Part shown: piece by piece, positions 14,166-26,399 of the stretch
How the letters are laid out: every line of letters starts with the position of its first letter
Numbering within the stretch: position 1 is the stretch's first letter
DNA from: Pilaira anomala
Taxonomy: Eukaryota; Mucoromycota; Mucoromycetes; Mucorales; Mucoraceae
DNA: 64,000 nt
NCBI GenBank assembly: GCA_025716855.1
Contig: JAIXMQ010000054.1
Coordinates: forward strand, 62,001-126,000
Reading direction: 5' to 3'
Position numbers and translations under genes: made by a program
The notes under the pieces: generated by a model
Seen by the model: the letters and a program-made list of their open reading frames with translations, nothing else
What the model was told of the DNA's origin: nothing
Database searches by the model: none

Positions 14166-15497
14166 ATGTTTTCGGCTATTCGTCAACGTATTCCAAAGAG
14201 GTATTTAACCACAGCCACTTTACCTTATGACAAGATCCACGTTCCTGTCATGTTACCGGAAGTCTTGCAACATATGGCTCCCAAGGACGGTGGGATCTAT
14301 TGTGACATGACATTTGGAGATGGAGGTTATACTAAGGCCCTACTTGGTAAGTCTATATGAAAATACTTTTTAAAGCTCAACATTTTAAAAAAATATTTTC
14401 TAGATAGTGTCGACTGTAAAGTAGTCGCTATAGATCAAGACCCAACTGCATATGAAAAGGCTTTACAGTTAGCACGATTAAAGCCATACAAAAATAGATT
14501 ATTCCCTGTGCTAGGTAAATTCGGTACAATTTACGAGACAATTGAAAAAGAATTTGATAATTGGAAGTAAAGTATATATATTAAAAAAAAGAGGCCCCTT
14601 TTTAAATTTTATTCAGCACTAATTTTTTTATTAAATAGAATACCTTGCTTTGATGGTATTGTAATGGATATAGGTGTATCAAGTGGTCAAATCGAAACGG
14701 CAGAACGAGGGTTTTCTTATAAATTAGATGGCCCATTAGATATGAGAATGTTTTCTCGAGGTAGAAATAATTCCATAACAGAATTTGAAAACGAGCAAGA
14801 GTTATTAAAGAAATCGATATCTGCTTATGAAATCGTCAATTTTTTCTCCCGAGAACAAATCGCAGATATCATTTACAAGTACGGAGGTGATAGATTGTCA
14901 CGAAAGATAGCTGACGCAATTATTGCTGCAAGACAAATAGGACCAATTGAAACAACTGCTTCATTAGCAAATATCATTCAAAAAGCATGCCCTCAGCCAA
15001 GATGGCAGCGTGGCAGTGATGATATGTTGAGGAATTCTGCTGCACGTACATTTCAAGCTTTTAGAATTTATATCAATAATGAACTCTCTGAATTAGAAAG
15101 TGCTTTAAGGTCAAGTGAGTACTTGTTAAAGCCAAATGGTAGATTAGTCGTGGTCACTTTCCATTCCTTGGAAGATCGTATTGCCAAGAACTTTTTATAC
15201 CATTGTGCTGGTAAAAGATCAATTGACGATGCAGACCAAAATCAATTCAGTTTAAAAAGACAAGCCAACCGAGATTTTAGAAAAGCAACAAAACGTGGCA
15301 TGATTGAAGGTTTATCCGTTAAGCAACATGTACCAAAAAGAGAACAAGTTACACCTTCCTTTGAGCTTTGTACTAAGAACGTAGTCCAACCTACTGAAGA
15401 CGAGATTGAAGAAAATGCTCGTAGTAGATCCGCAAAGTTACGAGTAGCAAAACGTACCAATGCTCCCGCCTTGGAACCATTCGGTTCTATCTTTTAG
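14166..15497 (+). CDS. Mitochondrial rRNA m4C methyltransferase, RsmH/METTL15 type
   Basis: Three exons (14166-14346, 14404-14566, 14639-15497) give 400 residues. The family methylates N4 of a cytosine in small-subunit rRNA (bacterial 16S C1402; mitochondrial 12S/15S by METTL15). The first ~20 residues (RQRIPKRYLTT) look like a mitochondrial presequence. Family blocks follow: HVPVMLPEVL, DMTFGDGGYTKALL (SAM-binding loop), AIDQDP, DGIVMDIGVSSGQ, DGPLDMRM, RNSAARTFQAFRIYINNEL and VVTFHSLEDRI. All SAM-site motifs are kept. Start choice: the downstream ATG after the A-run opens the presequence directly. Confidence 0.93.
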
Positions 15498-15685
15498 TAG
15501 TATTTTTGCAAAAATCCAAATTTTGAATAAATAGATAAATAAAATCCACTGCCAAAAAGTAGTAGTTGGAAAAAGAAAAAGTAATGTCAATCCTACAATT
15601 ATTAGTTAAGGTAAAAATTGAACATCACACACCGCCACCCATTTTTTCTCCCAAATCAACAAGTTTTTTTTAAAAAAGGATACGC

Positions 15686-18003
15686 CCTTTTATAACTACC
15701 ATTGTATTACGCTAGCAAAGCCCCTACCCTACGTTACATATTTAGTGATCTTAATTAGTTTTTTTGATAAAAAAAAAAAAAGAATGTACTAAGTAGCCAT
15801 GGTTTTCCTTTTAGCGGGAGAAAAAAAATTAGCCAATCAAATTATCCAAAAAAAAGGTGAAAAACTACATTTTTAGGCAAAAATAAGCCAGTTCCCCCCT
15901 ATGGATTTTTTCAAAAATCAGAAAGATGTATATATCTTTACATTAAAATTTTTTTAAAGCTTGGATTTTTAACAATATATGTAGAATTTTATGCTCTTTT
16001 TAATGATGTAAAAATAAAAGTAAAATAATAATAAATATTAATAGGTATTATGAAAAAGCGATATACAGTTTTTGTTAGGGCAAGTATATTTTCTGTTTCC
16101 AATAATATAAATCAAATCATATAGAAAGATGCGCCTTCAAATTCTGCACTTTCTGTATATCATATTGTATAGTAAAATAGTTGATATAGAGGGACTCTAC
16201 TTTGACAAGAAGGTATTTTTTGTTCAAAATTTTAATTTCTGGGACTGAAAAACGAGGTGTGTCGAGACCGCAACACTACACGCGCTCTCCACTTGTAGTG
16301 CATGTAAGAAAAACAGTTTTTGTTAGAGAAAGTATATTTTTTACAAATAAAAAAATATATCTTTAAATGTAAATTTTTTTTTGGATATAGTTTTGTATAA
16401 TAAAATAGTTAATATTGAAGGACTTTACTTTGACATGAAAGATTTCTAGGGCTTAAAATTTAGGCTGTGTTTATTGAATAAAAAGCGCGCCTCATATAAA
16501 CTACACACACCACATATTTAAGCCCAGGAGATCTTTCATGTCAAAGTAAAGTCATTCAATATTAACTATTCTATTATACAATACTATATCCAGAAAATTC
16601 TAAATTTAGATGGGCAGATGATTGTATATAAAAATATATTTTTTTATATGTAGAAAATATACTTTCTCTAACAAAAACTGTTTTCCTTACATGCACTACA
16701 AATGGAGAGTGCATGTAGCATGGTCTACATACACCTCGTTTTTCAGTCCCAGAAACTCAAATTTTGACAAAAAATACCTTCTTGTCAAAGTAAAGTCCCT
16801 CTAAATCAACTATTTCATTAAACAATATGATATACAGAAAGTGCAGAATTTGAAGGCGCATCTTTCTATAGTTTTAAAAGTATATGCTTAGATGTGCAAA
16901 ATATACTTGCCCTAGCAAAAACTGTAAACCGTTTTATCACAATAACCATTAATATTTGTAATTATATTATTTTGATTCTTACATCATTCGAAAGAGTGCA
17001 AAATTCTGTATTTACCGATAAAAGAACAAGCGTTAAACACATTTTAATGTAAAGATATATCTACCTTTCTGATTTTTGAAAAAATCCATAGGGGGGGACT
17101 AGCAAATTTTTCTAAAAAATGGAATTTTTTTCACAGCTTAAAAAAAAATAAAAATTAGAAATGCAGATATATCTTTGTATTTAAATGGTTTTAAAGTTTA
17201 GCTTTTTATTGATGTCTAAGGTAGAATTTGACGCTCTTTCGAATGGTGTAAAAATAAAATTAACATAACTATAGAGTTTAATAGTCATTGCGAAAAAGTA
17301 CAGATTCTATTAGGACATGTATATTTTTTATATATAAGATAATAAATCTAAATGCATAGAAATTTTATTTTTTAAATTCTACATCTTTGGAATATAACAT
17401 TGTCTAACAAAATATGTCTGTATCATGATTTGGTTTTTTTCCTGTTTTTTGGACCTAAAAATTGAGATTTGGGTCCAAATTTCTTTCTTTTCAAATTAAA
17501 GTCTTTTATTTCACCTATTCTATTATACAATATGATATACAATCGATACAGAATTTGAAGGCGCATCTTTCTATTGATTTAGATTTGTTATGTTTTATGT
17601 AGAAAATATACTTGCCCTAACAAAAACTGTATATCGTTTTTTCATAATACTTTTTAAATATTTGTTACTATTTTACTTTGATTTTTACATCATTGAAAAG
17701 AGCGTCAAATTCTACATGTATCTTTAAAAAGCCAAGCTTTAAAACCTTTTTAATGTAAAGATGTATGGATATTTCTGAATCTTGAAAAAATCCATAGGGG
17801 GGGACTGGCTTATTTTTGCCTAAAAATACACTTTTCCCCCCTTTTCCGATGATTTGATTGGCTCAAAGTTTTTTTCGCTACAGCAAAAAAATCATGTCTA
17901 CAATACCTCGTTTTTCTTTATCAAAAAGACTAATTAAGGCCAGTAAACACAGATATTTTAGCATAGGGCTTTACTGTCGTAATAAAATGGTAGTATCAAA
18001 AGG
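15686..18003. mobile_element. Palindromic element copy A (complete-looking)
   Basis: The left end (from ccttttataactaccatt at 15686) and right end (to aatggtagtatcaaaagg at 18003) are imperfect inverted repeats; similarity continues inward through 'cttaattag' and the 'ttggctaatt/gagccaatcaaat' blocks to the G-rich junctions. Inside are two palindromes: one centred near 16470 (arms about 15895-16450 and 16497-17096) and one spanning about 17096-17800. No protein is coded, so it would be a non-autonomous element if mobile. Target-site duplications could not be defined by eye. An alternative is a locally rearranged satellite rather than a transposon. Confidence 0.55.
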
Positions 18004-18221
18004 TCTCTTTCTTTAAAATATTTTTTACTATAAATTAAAAGTGAGAGAGGCAGATTTCACTAATATCAAGAGTTATATTGCCTTCTGGCATTGATCACCA
18101 AAAGTTTTAACGCAATTGTATAGTTAGTTAAGCTGATATGGCTGCTTTATTTTTGCTTAATCAAAATAGCATGTCCTAAAGGATAATGAGAATTAACTAT
18201 TATAGCAATGTACATAACTAG

Positions 18222-18640
18222 TGAATCTTGGGATTATAAAACTTTTAGAGCAAAGCTATTGAATAGTTTCTAACATAGAATTTGACGCTCTTTTGAATGG
18301 TGTAAAAATCAAAGTAGAGTAATTATAAAGATTAATGATGATTGTGAGAAAGTCAAATTACGGTTTTTATTAGGGCAAGTATATTTTTCATATCTAAACT
18401 TATAAATCCAAATATATGGTGAAATGCATCTTTAAATTCTGTATCGACTGTATATCATATTGTATATTAAAATGATTGATTTAAGATGACATTAATTTGA
18501 CAAGAAAGAAATTTTCGTCCATATCTCGATTTTTCTTTTCATTTTAGGGGTAAAAAAACGGGGCGTCCACAGGGTTTGTAATGTATTAAGTCTATATATA
18601 CATACGTTTCTTTATAACTCATAGTATTATCGGGTAAACA
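18222..18640. repeat. Partial arm of palindromic element (fragment D)
   Basis: About 400 bp that match, in the same orientation, the left arm of copy C (about 23690-24060), including the 'gcaaag.tattgaat.gtttct' start and the 'ggggtaaaaa.cggggcgtcca' end. It stops abruptly near 18640, where unrelated sequence begins. It may be the left part of a second element interrupted by the 18.64-21.29 kb insert. Confidence 0.55.
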
Positions 18641-21292
18641 GCATCATCTTAACCAAGTAGAAAAAAAAACTGGTAATCTTTAATCATCATATATTTCTAG
18701 TCGAGTTTTCATTACCTGTCAACAACCTCGTCAAACAATTACTGCTCGCCTTTTTTTTACTTCTTTACACCATATGGTTGTTTCTGATGATATCTTGATC
18801 CTTCAAGGTAATGGTGGTGATAAAAAGTCAGCTGTGGCAGATAATTTTATTTAGCAAGTATGATGTCCTTCATCAAAACACAAAGAATGATTTGGCACAT
18901 ATTGGTAATGTTGGTATTCTTGTTGTGATGTTCGTCTCATTTATCCTCTTGATAAACACAACAGACGCATATTATGCTATGAATAAAAAAAAATACACTT
19001 TATAGACCTTCAACTCTTTTTTTTAGAAACTCAGCTTTTTCATATGATTCATCTTTTCTAAAGTATGATGTCTATGTCTGTACAAAAAGAAAAAACATAT
19101 TTTTCAAAATACATTCTCGAATAAAAAAAAAAAAAACTTTTTAAGCTTTCCCCATATACCTATTTAATTCATGTATCGAATATACATTGAACATGCAACA
19201 ACTTTTTCAGAAAGTAGTCGTATGTACATAGTGGTAAAGGGTTGTTATTTTTTATTTTATCTCATGGGTCATACTACAAACAAATGAATACTACAATTAT
19301 GTATTTTATCACAAAAAAATAAATACACTCTTGGGTTTTAAAAAAGTATTTTATTTATTTAAAAAATTATTTTAGTTATTTATTTAAAAAAAGTTTATAA
19401 AAGAAAAAAAAGATACTGTTCAGTTCTCCCTTTTTCAAGAGATTAACAAGGACAACCACGCGAAGGTAAGTATCTATCTGTCCTCTTCTACCTTTTCTTT
19501 AGTTTTTTGGCCCACTACTCGAAAAAAGAAACCAAGAAAAGGAGAGCGAAAAGAGAAAAAAAAACAAAGAGCCCGTGCCTGCGATAGCGTGATCATATGC
19601 GGTATCCTTGACCTCCGCGTTATTAAGCTCCCCAGCTGCGTATAACCGAAACGCGGATTAGCTTTTCTTCTAGCCAAAGGAGGCATCACACACCTACTAC
19701 CAACAGGATTACTCGGGGTCATAGTCAATACGCAGCCTGTGGTACAGCATTTCTAGACTGCGCCTATCCCGCGGGGGGCAATCAAAATACACCGTTCTAT
19801 GAAGCTTTTTTTAGTGAGTAAAATGCTACTATTTTTTTTCAATATAAGAATAGTGATTACTTGCCTTTGTTATTGAAGCGAGAGCTTTAGAAAAAAAAAA
19901 CTGAAAGAAAGGAGAAAAAGGACTTTTTTTTTTTTTTTTTTTTTTTCACTTTAAATATACGATTCTCATGAATTTTTTTTTCTCTAAAGCAATTTGACTA
20001 ATATAAACAAAAAGCCACAAGTAATCTCTGCAAAAATGACATAAGCAAGATGTGAAAAAAAAATACTATATCATTTTTTTTTCCTCACAACCATATGCAT
20101 TAATGCGTATCAATATGAAAAAAATACATACACACATGAATGCGTTTTGGATTTATATTCGTTAGATGTTTACAGCTTTACTTGACTCTTTTATTTTTTT
20201 TCTTTAGTAAAAAAAAAAACCAGGTTTTTATTTACGTTCTATCTAAAAAGGGTTAAAAAAACGAAAAAGAAAAAAGGCAATTATGATTTTGTAAAATACC
20301 AATCAAAAAGAATAATCATGCAATTTTCCGTATTAATCAGATTAAGCTGCATCAACAAAAAACGAATTCATCTAAAATAGACTGTTTAAAGTTGTTAGAA
20401 TGTAAGTGAATTTGAGTTGGTTCATTCAAGTAAATATACTTTTTTTTTACGTACCACTTTAAATTTGACGTGCATACATATTTGACGTATAATACTGTGA
20501 AAGCATTTTTCTGATTTCAAGTGTTGTAATGAATTGTGTCACATGTATCTATATATTTATTTTAATAAAATAGAAACTTGACATTAATTCTTACTTTAGC
20601 AACGGGATTGTGTTCCGAGTGTTTATATATAAAAAAAAAAACTTGCTGAATTTGCGAAGTACATATTGTGTAACTAAGAAACAAAAAGCTTCTTGTTGAT
20701 AAAGCATGAATTTTTTTCTTTCTATGTTAAACATGGTGTGGATTCTTTTTTTTTTAAAATTATATATACATAGATACATTCTTGTAATGTCAAATGATGA
20801 TACTTTGAAAGATCTTTTTTTTTTTGTGTATGTTTATAAAATAAGATACATGTATACATTTTTTATTTAAGTTAGGTTTGTTTTGTTTCGTATCTTTCCC
20901 AAATTATATAGTTAATTGCGCAATTAAACAAGATGTTTTGATTATTGTCAGGAAACATAGTAAAGAATTGGGTCTGCAAATGAGACTTTAGAAGAAATAC
21001 ATATTTGTGTATAACCATTTCTTATACAATCAACTCAATCAAGCAGAACTAAGATAAAAAAAAATATCATAAAAAAAAGGCATCCGGAATCTAATTAAGA
21101 AGCAATCCTCTGGCAAATATTTGAATAAGATTATAATAGATGAAGACTTTTTTTTCTTTGAACTATATTCTATCAATAGCTTCTTTTTTTTATTTTAAGA
21201 TAACTAATTTAATCGAAAAGTATGTATTAAGATCTCAAATATGGTCATTCTCACAAAAAAAAAAAAAAAAAAAGAATAGTAAAAAGTTCATG
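18641..21292. other. 2.65-kb unrelated insert between repeat copies
   Basis: This stretch does not share the repeat boxes. It holds a short open stretch at about 18684-18851 that ends in a donor-like CAAG|gtaat and could be an exon relic, a GC-rich island (19565-19800), many A/T homopolymers, and no recognisable gene. It separates two halves of a repeat that appear contiguous in copy C, so insertion or recombination is plausible. Confidence 0.4.
19565..19800. other. GC-rich structured island of unknown nature (possible ncRNA)
   Basis: About 235 bp with clearly higher GC than its surroundings. A stem of CCGCGTT with AACGCGG (about 19614-19655) encloses an internal hairpin-prone sequence. T runs follow on both strands (TTTTTTT after 19804 on plus; a T-run before 19570 on minus), as Pol III terminators would. 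A good intron-like segment (gtaagtat to ctttag, about 19466-19502) lies just before it on plus. I compared it by eye with remembered 5S, U1-U6, SRP, RNase P and tRNA features and found no match. The 84-codon reading frame on minus has no family features. Confidence 0.3.
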
Positions 21293-23035
21293 CCCTATAA
21301 ACACCCCCAATAATAGACTACACACACTCCAAAATTAAGCCCTGGAAATCTGTCATGTCAAAGTAAAGTCCTTCAATATTAACTATTTTATTATACAATA
21401 CTATATCCAGAAAAATTTAAATTTATATGGGCAGATGATCGTATATAAAGATGTATTTTTTTATATGTAAAAAATATACTTTATCTAACAAAAACTGTTT
21501 TCCTTACATGCACTACAAGTGGAGAGTGCATGTAGCGCGGTCTATATACACCTCGTTTTTCGGTCCCAGAAATTGAAATTTTGACAAAAAATACCTTCTT
21601 GTCAAAGTAGAATCCCTCAAAATCAACTATTTCATTTAACAATATGATATACAGAACGTGCAGAATGTGAAGCCGCATCTTTCTATATTTTTAAAAGCAT
21701 ATGTTTAGATGTGAAAAATATACTTGTCCTAACAAAAACTTTATTTAGTTTTCTGACAATAAACAAAGATTATTTTAAGTACTTAGCTTTGATTTTTACA
21801 TCATTAAAAAGAGCAGAAAATTCTACATGTGTCATTAAAAGGGCAAGTTTTAAAACCTTTTTAATCTAAAGATGTATGGATATTTCTGATTTTTGAAAAA
21901 ATCCATAGGGGGGGACTAGCAAATTTTTCTAAAAAATGGAATTTTTTTTACAGCTTAAAAAAAAATAAAAATTAGAAATGCAGATATATCTTTGTATTTA
22001 AATGGTTTTAAAGTTTAGCTTTTTATTGATGTCTAAGGTAGAATTTGACGCTCTTTCGAATGGTGTAAAAATAAAAGTAACATAATTATAAAGTTTAATA
22101 GTCATTACGAAAAAGCACAGCTTCTATTAGGACATGTATATTTTTTATATACAAGATAATAAATCTAAATGCATAGAAATTTTATTTTTTAAATTGTACA
22201 TCTTTGGAATATAACATTGTCTAACAAAATATGTCTGTATTTGATTTGGTTTTTCCCCTGTTTTTTGGACCTAAAAATTGAGATTTGGGTCCAAATTTCT
22301 TTCTTTTCAAAATAAAGTCTTTTATTTTACCTATTCTATTATACAATATAATATACAATCAATGCAGAATTTGAAGGCGCATCTTTCTATTGATTTAGAA
22401 TTATTATTTTGTATGTAGAAAACATACTTGCCTTAACAAAAACTGTATATCGTTTTTTCATAATACTTTTTAAATATTTGTTACTATTTTACTTTGATTT
22501 TTACATCATTGAAAAGAGCGTCAAATTCTACATGTATTGGTAAAAATCTAAGCTTTAAAACCTTTTTAATGTAAAGATGTATGGATATTTCTGAATCTTG
22601 AAAAAATCCAAAGGTCGGGACCTGCCTAAAAATACACTTTTTCCCCTTTTCCGATGATTTGATTGGCTCAAAAATCTTTTCGCTACAAAAAAAATCATGT
22701 CTACAATACCTCGTTTTTCTTTATCAAAAAGACTAATTAAGGCCAGTAAACACAGGTAGTGTAGCGTAGGGCTTTACTGTCGTAATAGAATGGTAGTATC
22801 AAAAGGTCTCTTCCTTTAAAAATTTTTTTTTACCATAAATTAAAAGTGAAAGAGGCAGATTTAACTATATCAAGAATTATATTACCTTGGCATATTGACC
22901 CACCAAAAGTTTTAATGCAATTGTATAGTTAGTTAAACTGATATGGCTGCTTTATTTTTGCTTAAGCAAAATGGCATGTCCTCAAGGATAAAGAAAATTA
23001 ACAATTATAGCAATGTAAATAACTAGTGAATGATA
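21293..23035. repeat. Palindromic element copy B with duplicated flank
   Basis: Matches 16490-18230 in the same order and orientation, including about 230 bp beyond the element's right end (22807-23035 matches 18004-18230, with 'agttagtta.actgatatggctgc'). So this is a segmental duplication, not only repeat insertion. The left half of the element is missing; it starts inside the right arm of the first palindrome. Confidence 0.7.
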
Positions 23036-23560
23036 TTGAAAGATTTATATGTATAATATGTATGTATATATATATATATTCCAAATAAACTCGAGAAACA
23101 CTCTGAAATAAAATGGCAAAATGTGGTTCATTGTACACTTTTATTAGGAATTAATGGTAACTAACTATATTGAAGGAAAATTCCGTTCAAAGACAAAAAA
23201 AACAAATGATTTATGATTATACAGAATAAAAATACAGAATAAAAAAATGAAAACTAGTAACAAAAATAGTTTGAATAAAAGAACCAACTTGCGTTTAATT
23301 GAAAATACAAGAAAAGAAAGAAAGTGATATTAATACACAAAGGATTAGATAACAAGTTATACTGTATAGCCTAAACACTCCCTGTCGGGGGAAGAAATCA
23401 GTGATAACTGTTCGGGAAGGTTTATTGTTATTGTTACTGTTATTGTTGTTGAACAGCGATAGACTTAATAGAACCAATTGTTAGGGAAGAGCAAATGTCA
23501 TGAGAGAGCCAAATCCTTGTAAACTTTCAATCAATCCCAAAAAAAAAAAGTTTTTTTTCT
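23036..23560. other. Spacer between repeat copies B and C
   Basis: About 525 bp of AT-rich sequence with a short (TA)n/(GTAT)n tract near 23045-23080. No repeat boxes and no gene features are seen. Confidence 0.5.
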
Positions 23561-26080
23561 TTGTTACAGCGAAAAAAAATTTGAGCCAATCAAATCATCG
23601 GAAAAAGGGGAAAAAGTGAATTTTTAGGTAAAAATCAGCAGGTCCCGACCTTTGGATTTTTTCAAGTGTTTTAAATGTGGATATATCTCGGGATTATAAG
23701 AATTTTAGAGCAAAGGTATTGAATGGTTTCTAATACAAAATTTGACGCTCTTTCGAATGGTGTAAAAATCAAAGTAGAGTAATTAAAAAGATTAATGTTT
23801 ATTGTGAAAAAGTCAAATTACGGTTTTTGTTAGGGCAGGTATATTTTTCATATCTAAAGTTATGAATCCAAATACATGAAAAAATGCGTCTTTAAATTCT
23901 GCATCGACTGTATATCATTTTATATATTAGAATAGTCGATTTAGGATGACTTTAATTTGACAAGAAAGAAAATTTTGTCCATATCTCGATTTTTTTTTTC
24001 ATTTTAGGGGTAAAAAACGGGGCGTCCATAGGGGTTGTAGTGTATCTAGTCTACTTTCATAGGGTGTGTAACGTTTCACACTGCTTAAAGTCCTATGGGC
24101 ACCTCGTTTGTTTTTTTCCTTTAAAAATGTAAAGATATTGACAAAATTTTCTTTCTTGTCAAATTAAAGTCATCTTAAATCAAGTATTCTAATATATAAT
24201 ATGATATACAGTCGATGTAGAATTTGATGGCACATCTGTCTATGGATTTAAAATGATATGTCTAGAAGCATAAAATATACTTCCCTAAACAAAGACTGTA
24301 AATTCGACTTTCTTAAAAATACAATAATAGCCATTAATTTTATAATTACTTTACTTTGATTTTTACTTCATTCTAAATAGCCTCAAATTTTATACTAGAA
24401 ACTATTCAATAGCTTTCCTCTAAAAGCTTTATAATACCAACATATATTATCCACATTTATGTAAACATTCAAAAAAATCAAAAAAGCTCGGGAAACAGTT
24501 TTTGCTAGAGAAAGTATATTTTTTATATATAAAAGAATATATCTTTGTATGAAGATATCTGCCCATCTAAAGTTAAATTTTCTGGATATAGTATTGTATA
24601 ATAAAATAGTTAGTATTGAAGGAATTTACTTTGACATGAAAGATTTCTAGGGCTTAAAATTTAAGCTGTGTTTAGTTAATTTAGAGTGGTGACTCACAAT
24701 AAGCGCGCCTATATAAACTACACACACCACATATTTAAGCCCAGAAAACCTTTCATGTCAAAGTAAAGTCCTTCAATATTAACTATTTTATTATACAATA
24801 CTATATCCAGAAAATTCTAAATTTATATGGGCAGATGATTGTATATAAAGATGTATTTTTTTATATGTAAAAAATATACTTTTTCTAACAAAAACTGTTT
24901 TCCTTACATGCACTACAAATGGAGAGTGCATGTAGCATGGTCTACATACACCTCGTTTTTCGGTCCCAGAAATCAAATTTTGACAAAAAATACCTTCTTG
25001 TCAAAGTAACGTCCTCTAAATCAGCTATTTCATTAAACAATATGATATACAGAAAGTGCAGAATTTGAAGGCGCATCTTTCTATAATTTGATTTATATCA
25101 TTGAAACAGAAAATATACTTGCCCTAAAAAAACTGTACCGTTTTTCACAATAACCATTAATATTTTAATTATTTATTTTGATTTTTACATCATTAGAAAG
25201 AGTGCAAAATTCTGTATTTCCGTTAAAAGAACAAGCGTTAAACCATTTTAATGTAAAGATATATTATTTCTGATTTTGAAAAAATCCATAGGGGGGGACT
25301 AGCAAATTTTTCTAAAAAATGGAATTTTTTTCACAGCTTAAAAAAAAATAAAAATTAGAAATGCAGATATATCTTTGTATTTAAATGGTTTTAAAGTTTA
25401 GCTTTTTATTGATGTCTAAGGTAGAATTTGACGCTCTTTCGAATGATGTAAAAATAAAGTAGCATAATTATAAAGTTTAATAGTCATTGCGAGAAAGCAC
25501 AGCTTCTATTAGGACATGTATATTTTTTATATACAAGATAATAAATCTAAATGCATAGAAATCTTATTTTTAAATTCTACATCTTTGGAATATAACATTG
25601 TCTAACAAAATATGTCTGTATCCTGATTTGGTTTTTTTCCTGTTTTTGGACCTAAAAATTGAGATTTGGGTCCAAATTTCTTTCTTTTCAAATTAAAGTC
25701 TTTTATTTCACCTATTCTATTTTACTATATAATATACAATCGATGCAGAATTTGAAGGCGCATCTTTCTATTGATTTAGAATTATTATTTTTTATGTAGA
25801 AAATATACTTGCCCTAACAAAAACTGTATATCGTTTTTTCATAATACCTATAAACATTTGTTATTATTTTACTTTGATTCTTACATCATTGAAAAGAGCG
25901 TCAAATTCTACATATATCCGTGAAAAGCCAAGCTTTAAAACCTTTTTAATGTTAAGATGTATGGATATTTCTGAATCTTGAAAAAATCCATAGGGGGGGA
26001 CTGGCTTATTTTTGGCTAAAAATGTAGTTTTTCACCTTTTTTTGGATGATTTGATTGGCTAAAAAAATTTCCCGCTATAA
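23561..26080. mobile_element. Palindromic element copy C (complete-looking)
   Basis: The left end (ttacagcg...gagccaatcaaatcatcgg) and right end (gatgatttgattggcta...cccgctata) are inverted relative to each other, as in copy A. Between them are palindrome arms, the central segment with 'gcgcgcc.tataaactacacaca' (about 24700-24730), and the same G-rich junctions (about 25290 and 25995). Its left arm differs from copy A's but equals fragment D. No coding capacity is seen. Confidence 0.55.
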
Positions 26081-26399
26081 ATAAAAACCTGAACTACTTT
26101 AAACGTATTTTAACTTATATAGCATGGTAAACACCTCAGCAGAAGTACTAATTCTACAATTAAAAGCTAGACTGTATCATATAATTTGTGTCACTGAATT
26201 CTTTATTTTTTTACACGCTACAAACAGCTTTTTTTAAGTTTCATCACTATTTTTTCTTTCTTTTCAAACCTCAATTCTTTCCTTTCAAACCAAAAAAAAA
26301 TTCCTTTCAATATATATTTTAATCTCTTGTTTGACTAAATAACCTATACAAGCAAGAGAAATAATATGCATATATATTTTTGTCAATAGTAAGACATAT

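Larger units (their letters stand above)
15498..26379. repeat. Gene-poor block of nested palindromic (foldback-like) repeats
   Basis: About 10.4 kb without a convincing gene. It is built of repeated modules, mostly as inverted pairs, that share landmarks: a sequence around 'gagccaatcaaatcatc', a G-rich junction (ccatagggggggact), a 'gtcaaattctaca' box, a 'ccctaacaaaaactg' box and a 'gaaggcgcatctttcta' box, each present many times on both strands. Adjacent copies differ by scattered substitutions and small indels, so they are not an assembly artefact of identical sequence. The longest open frames are under 90 codons and look random. I see no transposase, reverse transcriptase or LTR. The individual copies are listed separately. 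Confidence 0.85.

Noticed and set aside
19440..19505. U1 snRNA on minus (contains ATACTTACCTT)
   Set aside because: The match is only the complement of a GTAAGTAT donor; the following sequence lacks U1 stem-loops and an Sm site, and runs into T-runs after about 60 nt.
19474..19728. 84-codon reading frame on minus across the GC-rich island
   Set aside because: Mixed low-complexity sequence with no domain; it is open because the GC-rich patch has few stops.
15686..26080. CRISPR-like or tandem satellite array
   Set aside because: Units are hundreds of bases long, diverged and mostly inverted, without regular spacers; the genome is a eukaryote.
15640..26080. LTR retrotransposon
   Set aside because: No direct terminal repeats with TG...CA ends, no primer-binding site and no gag/pol frames were found.
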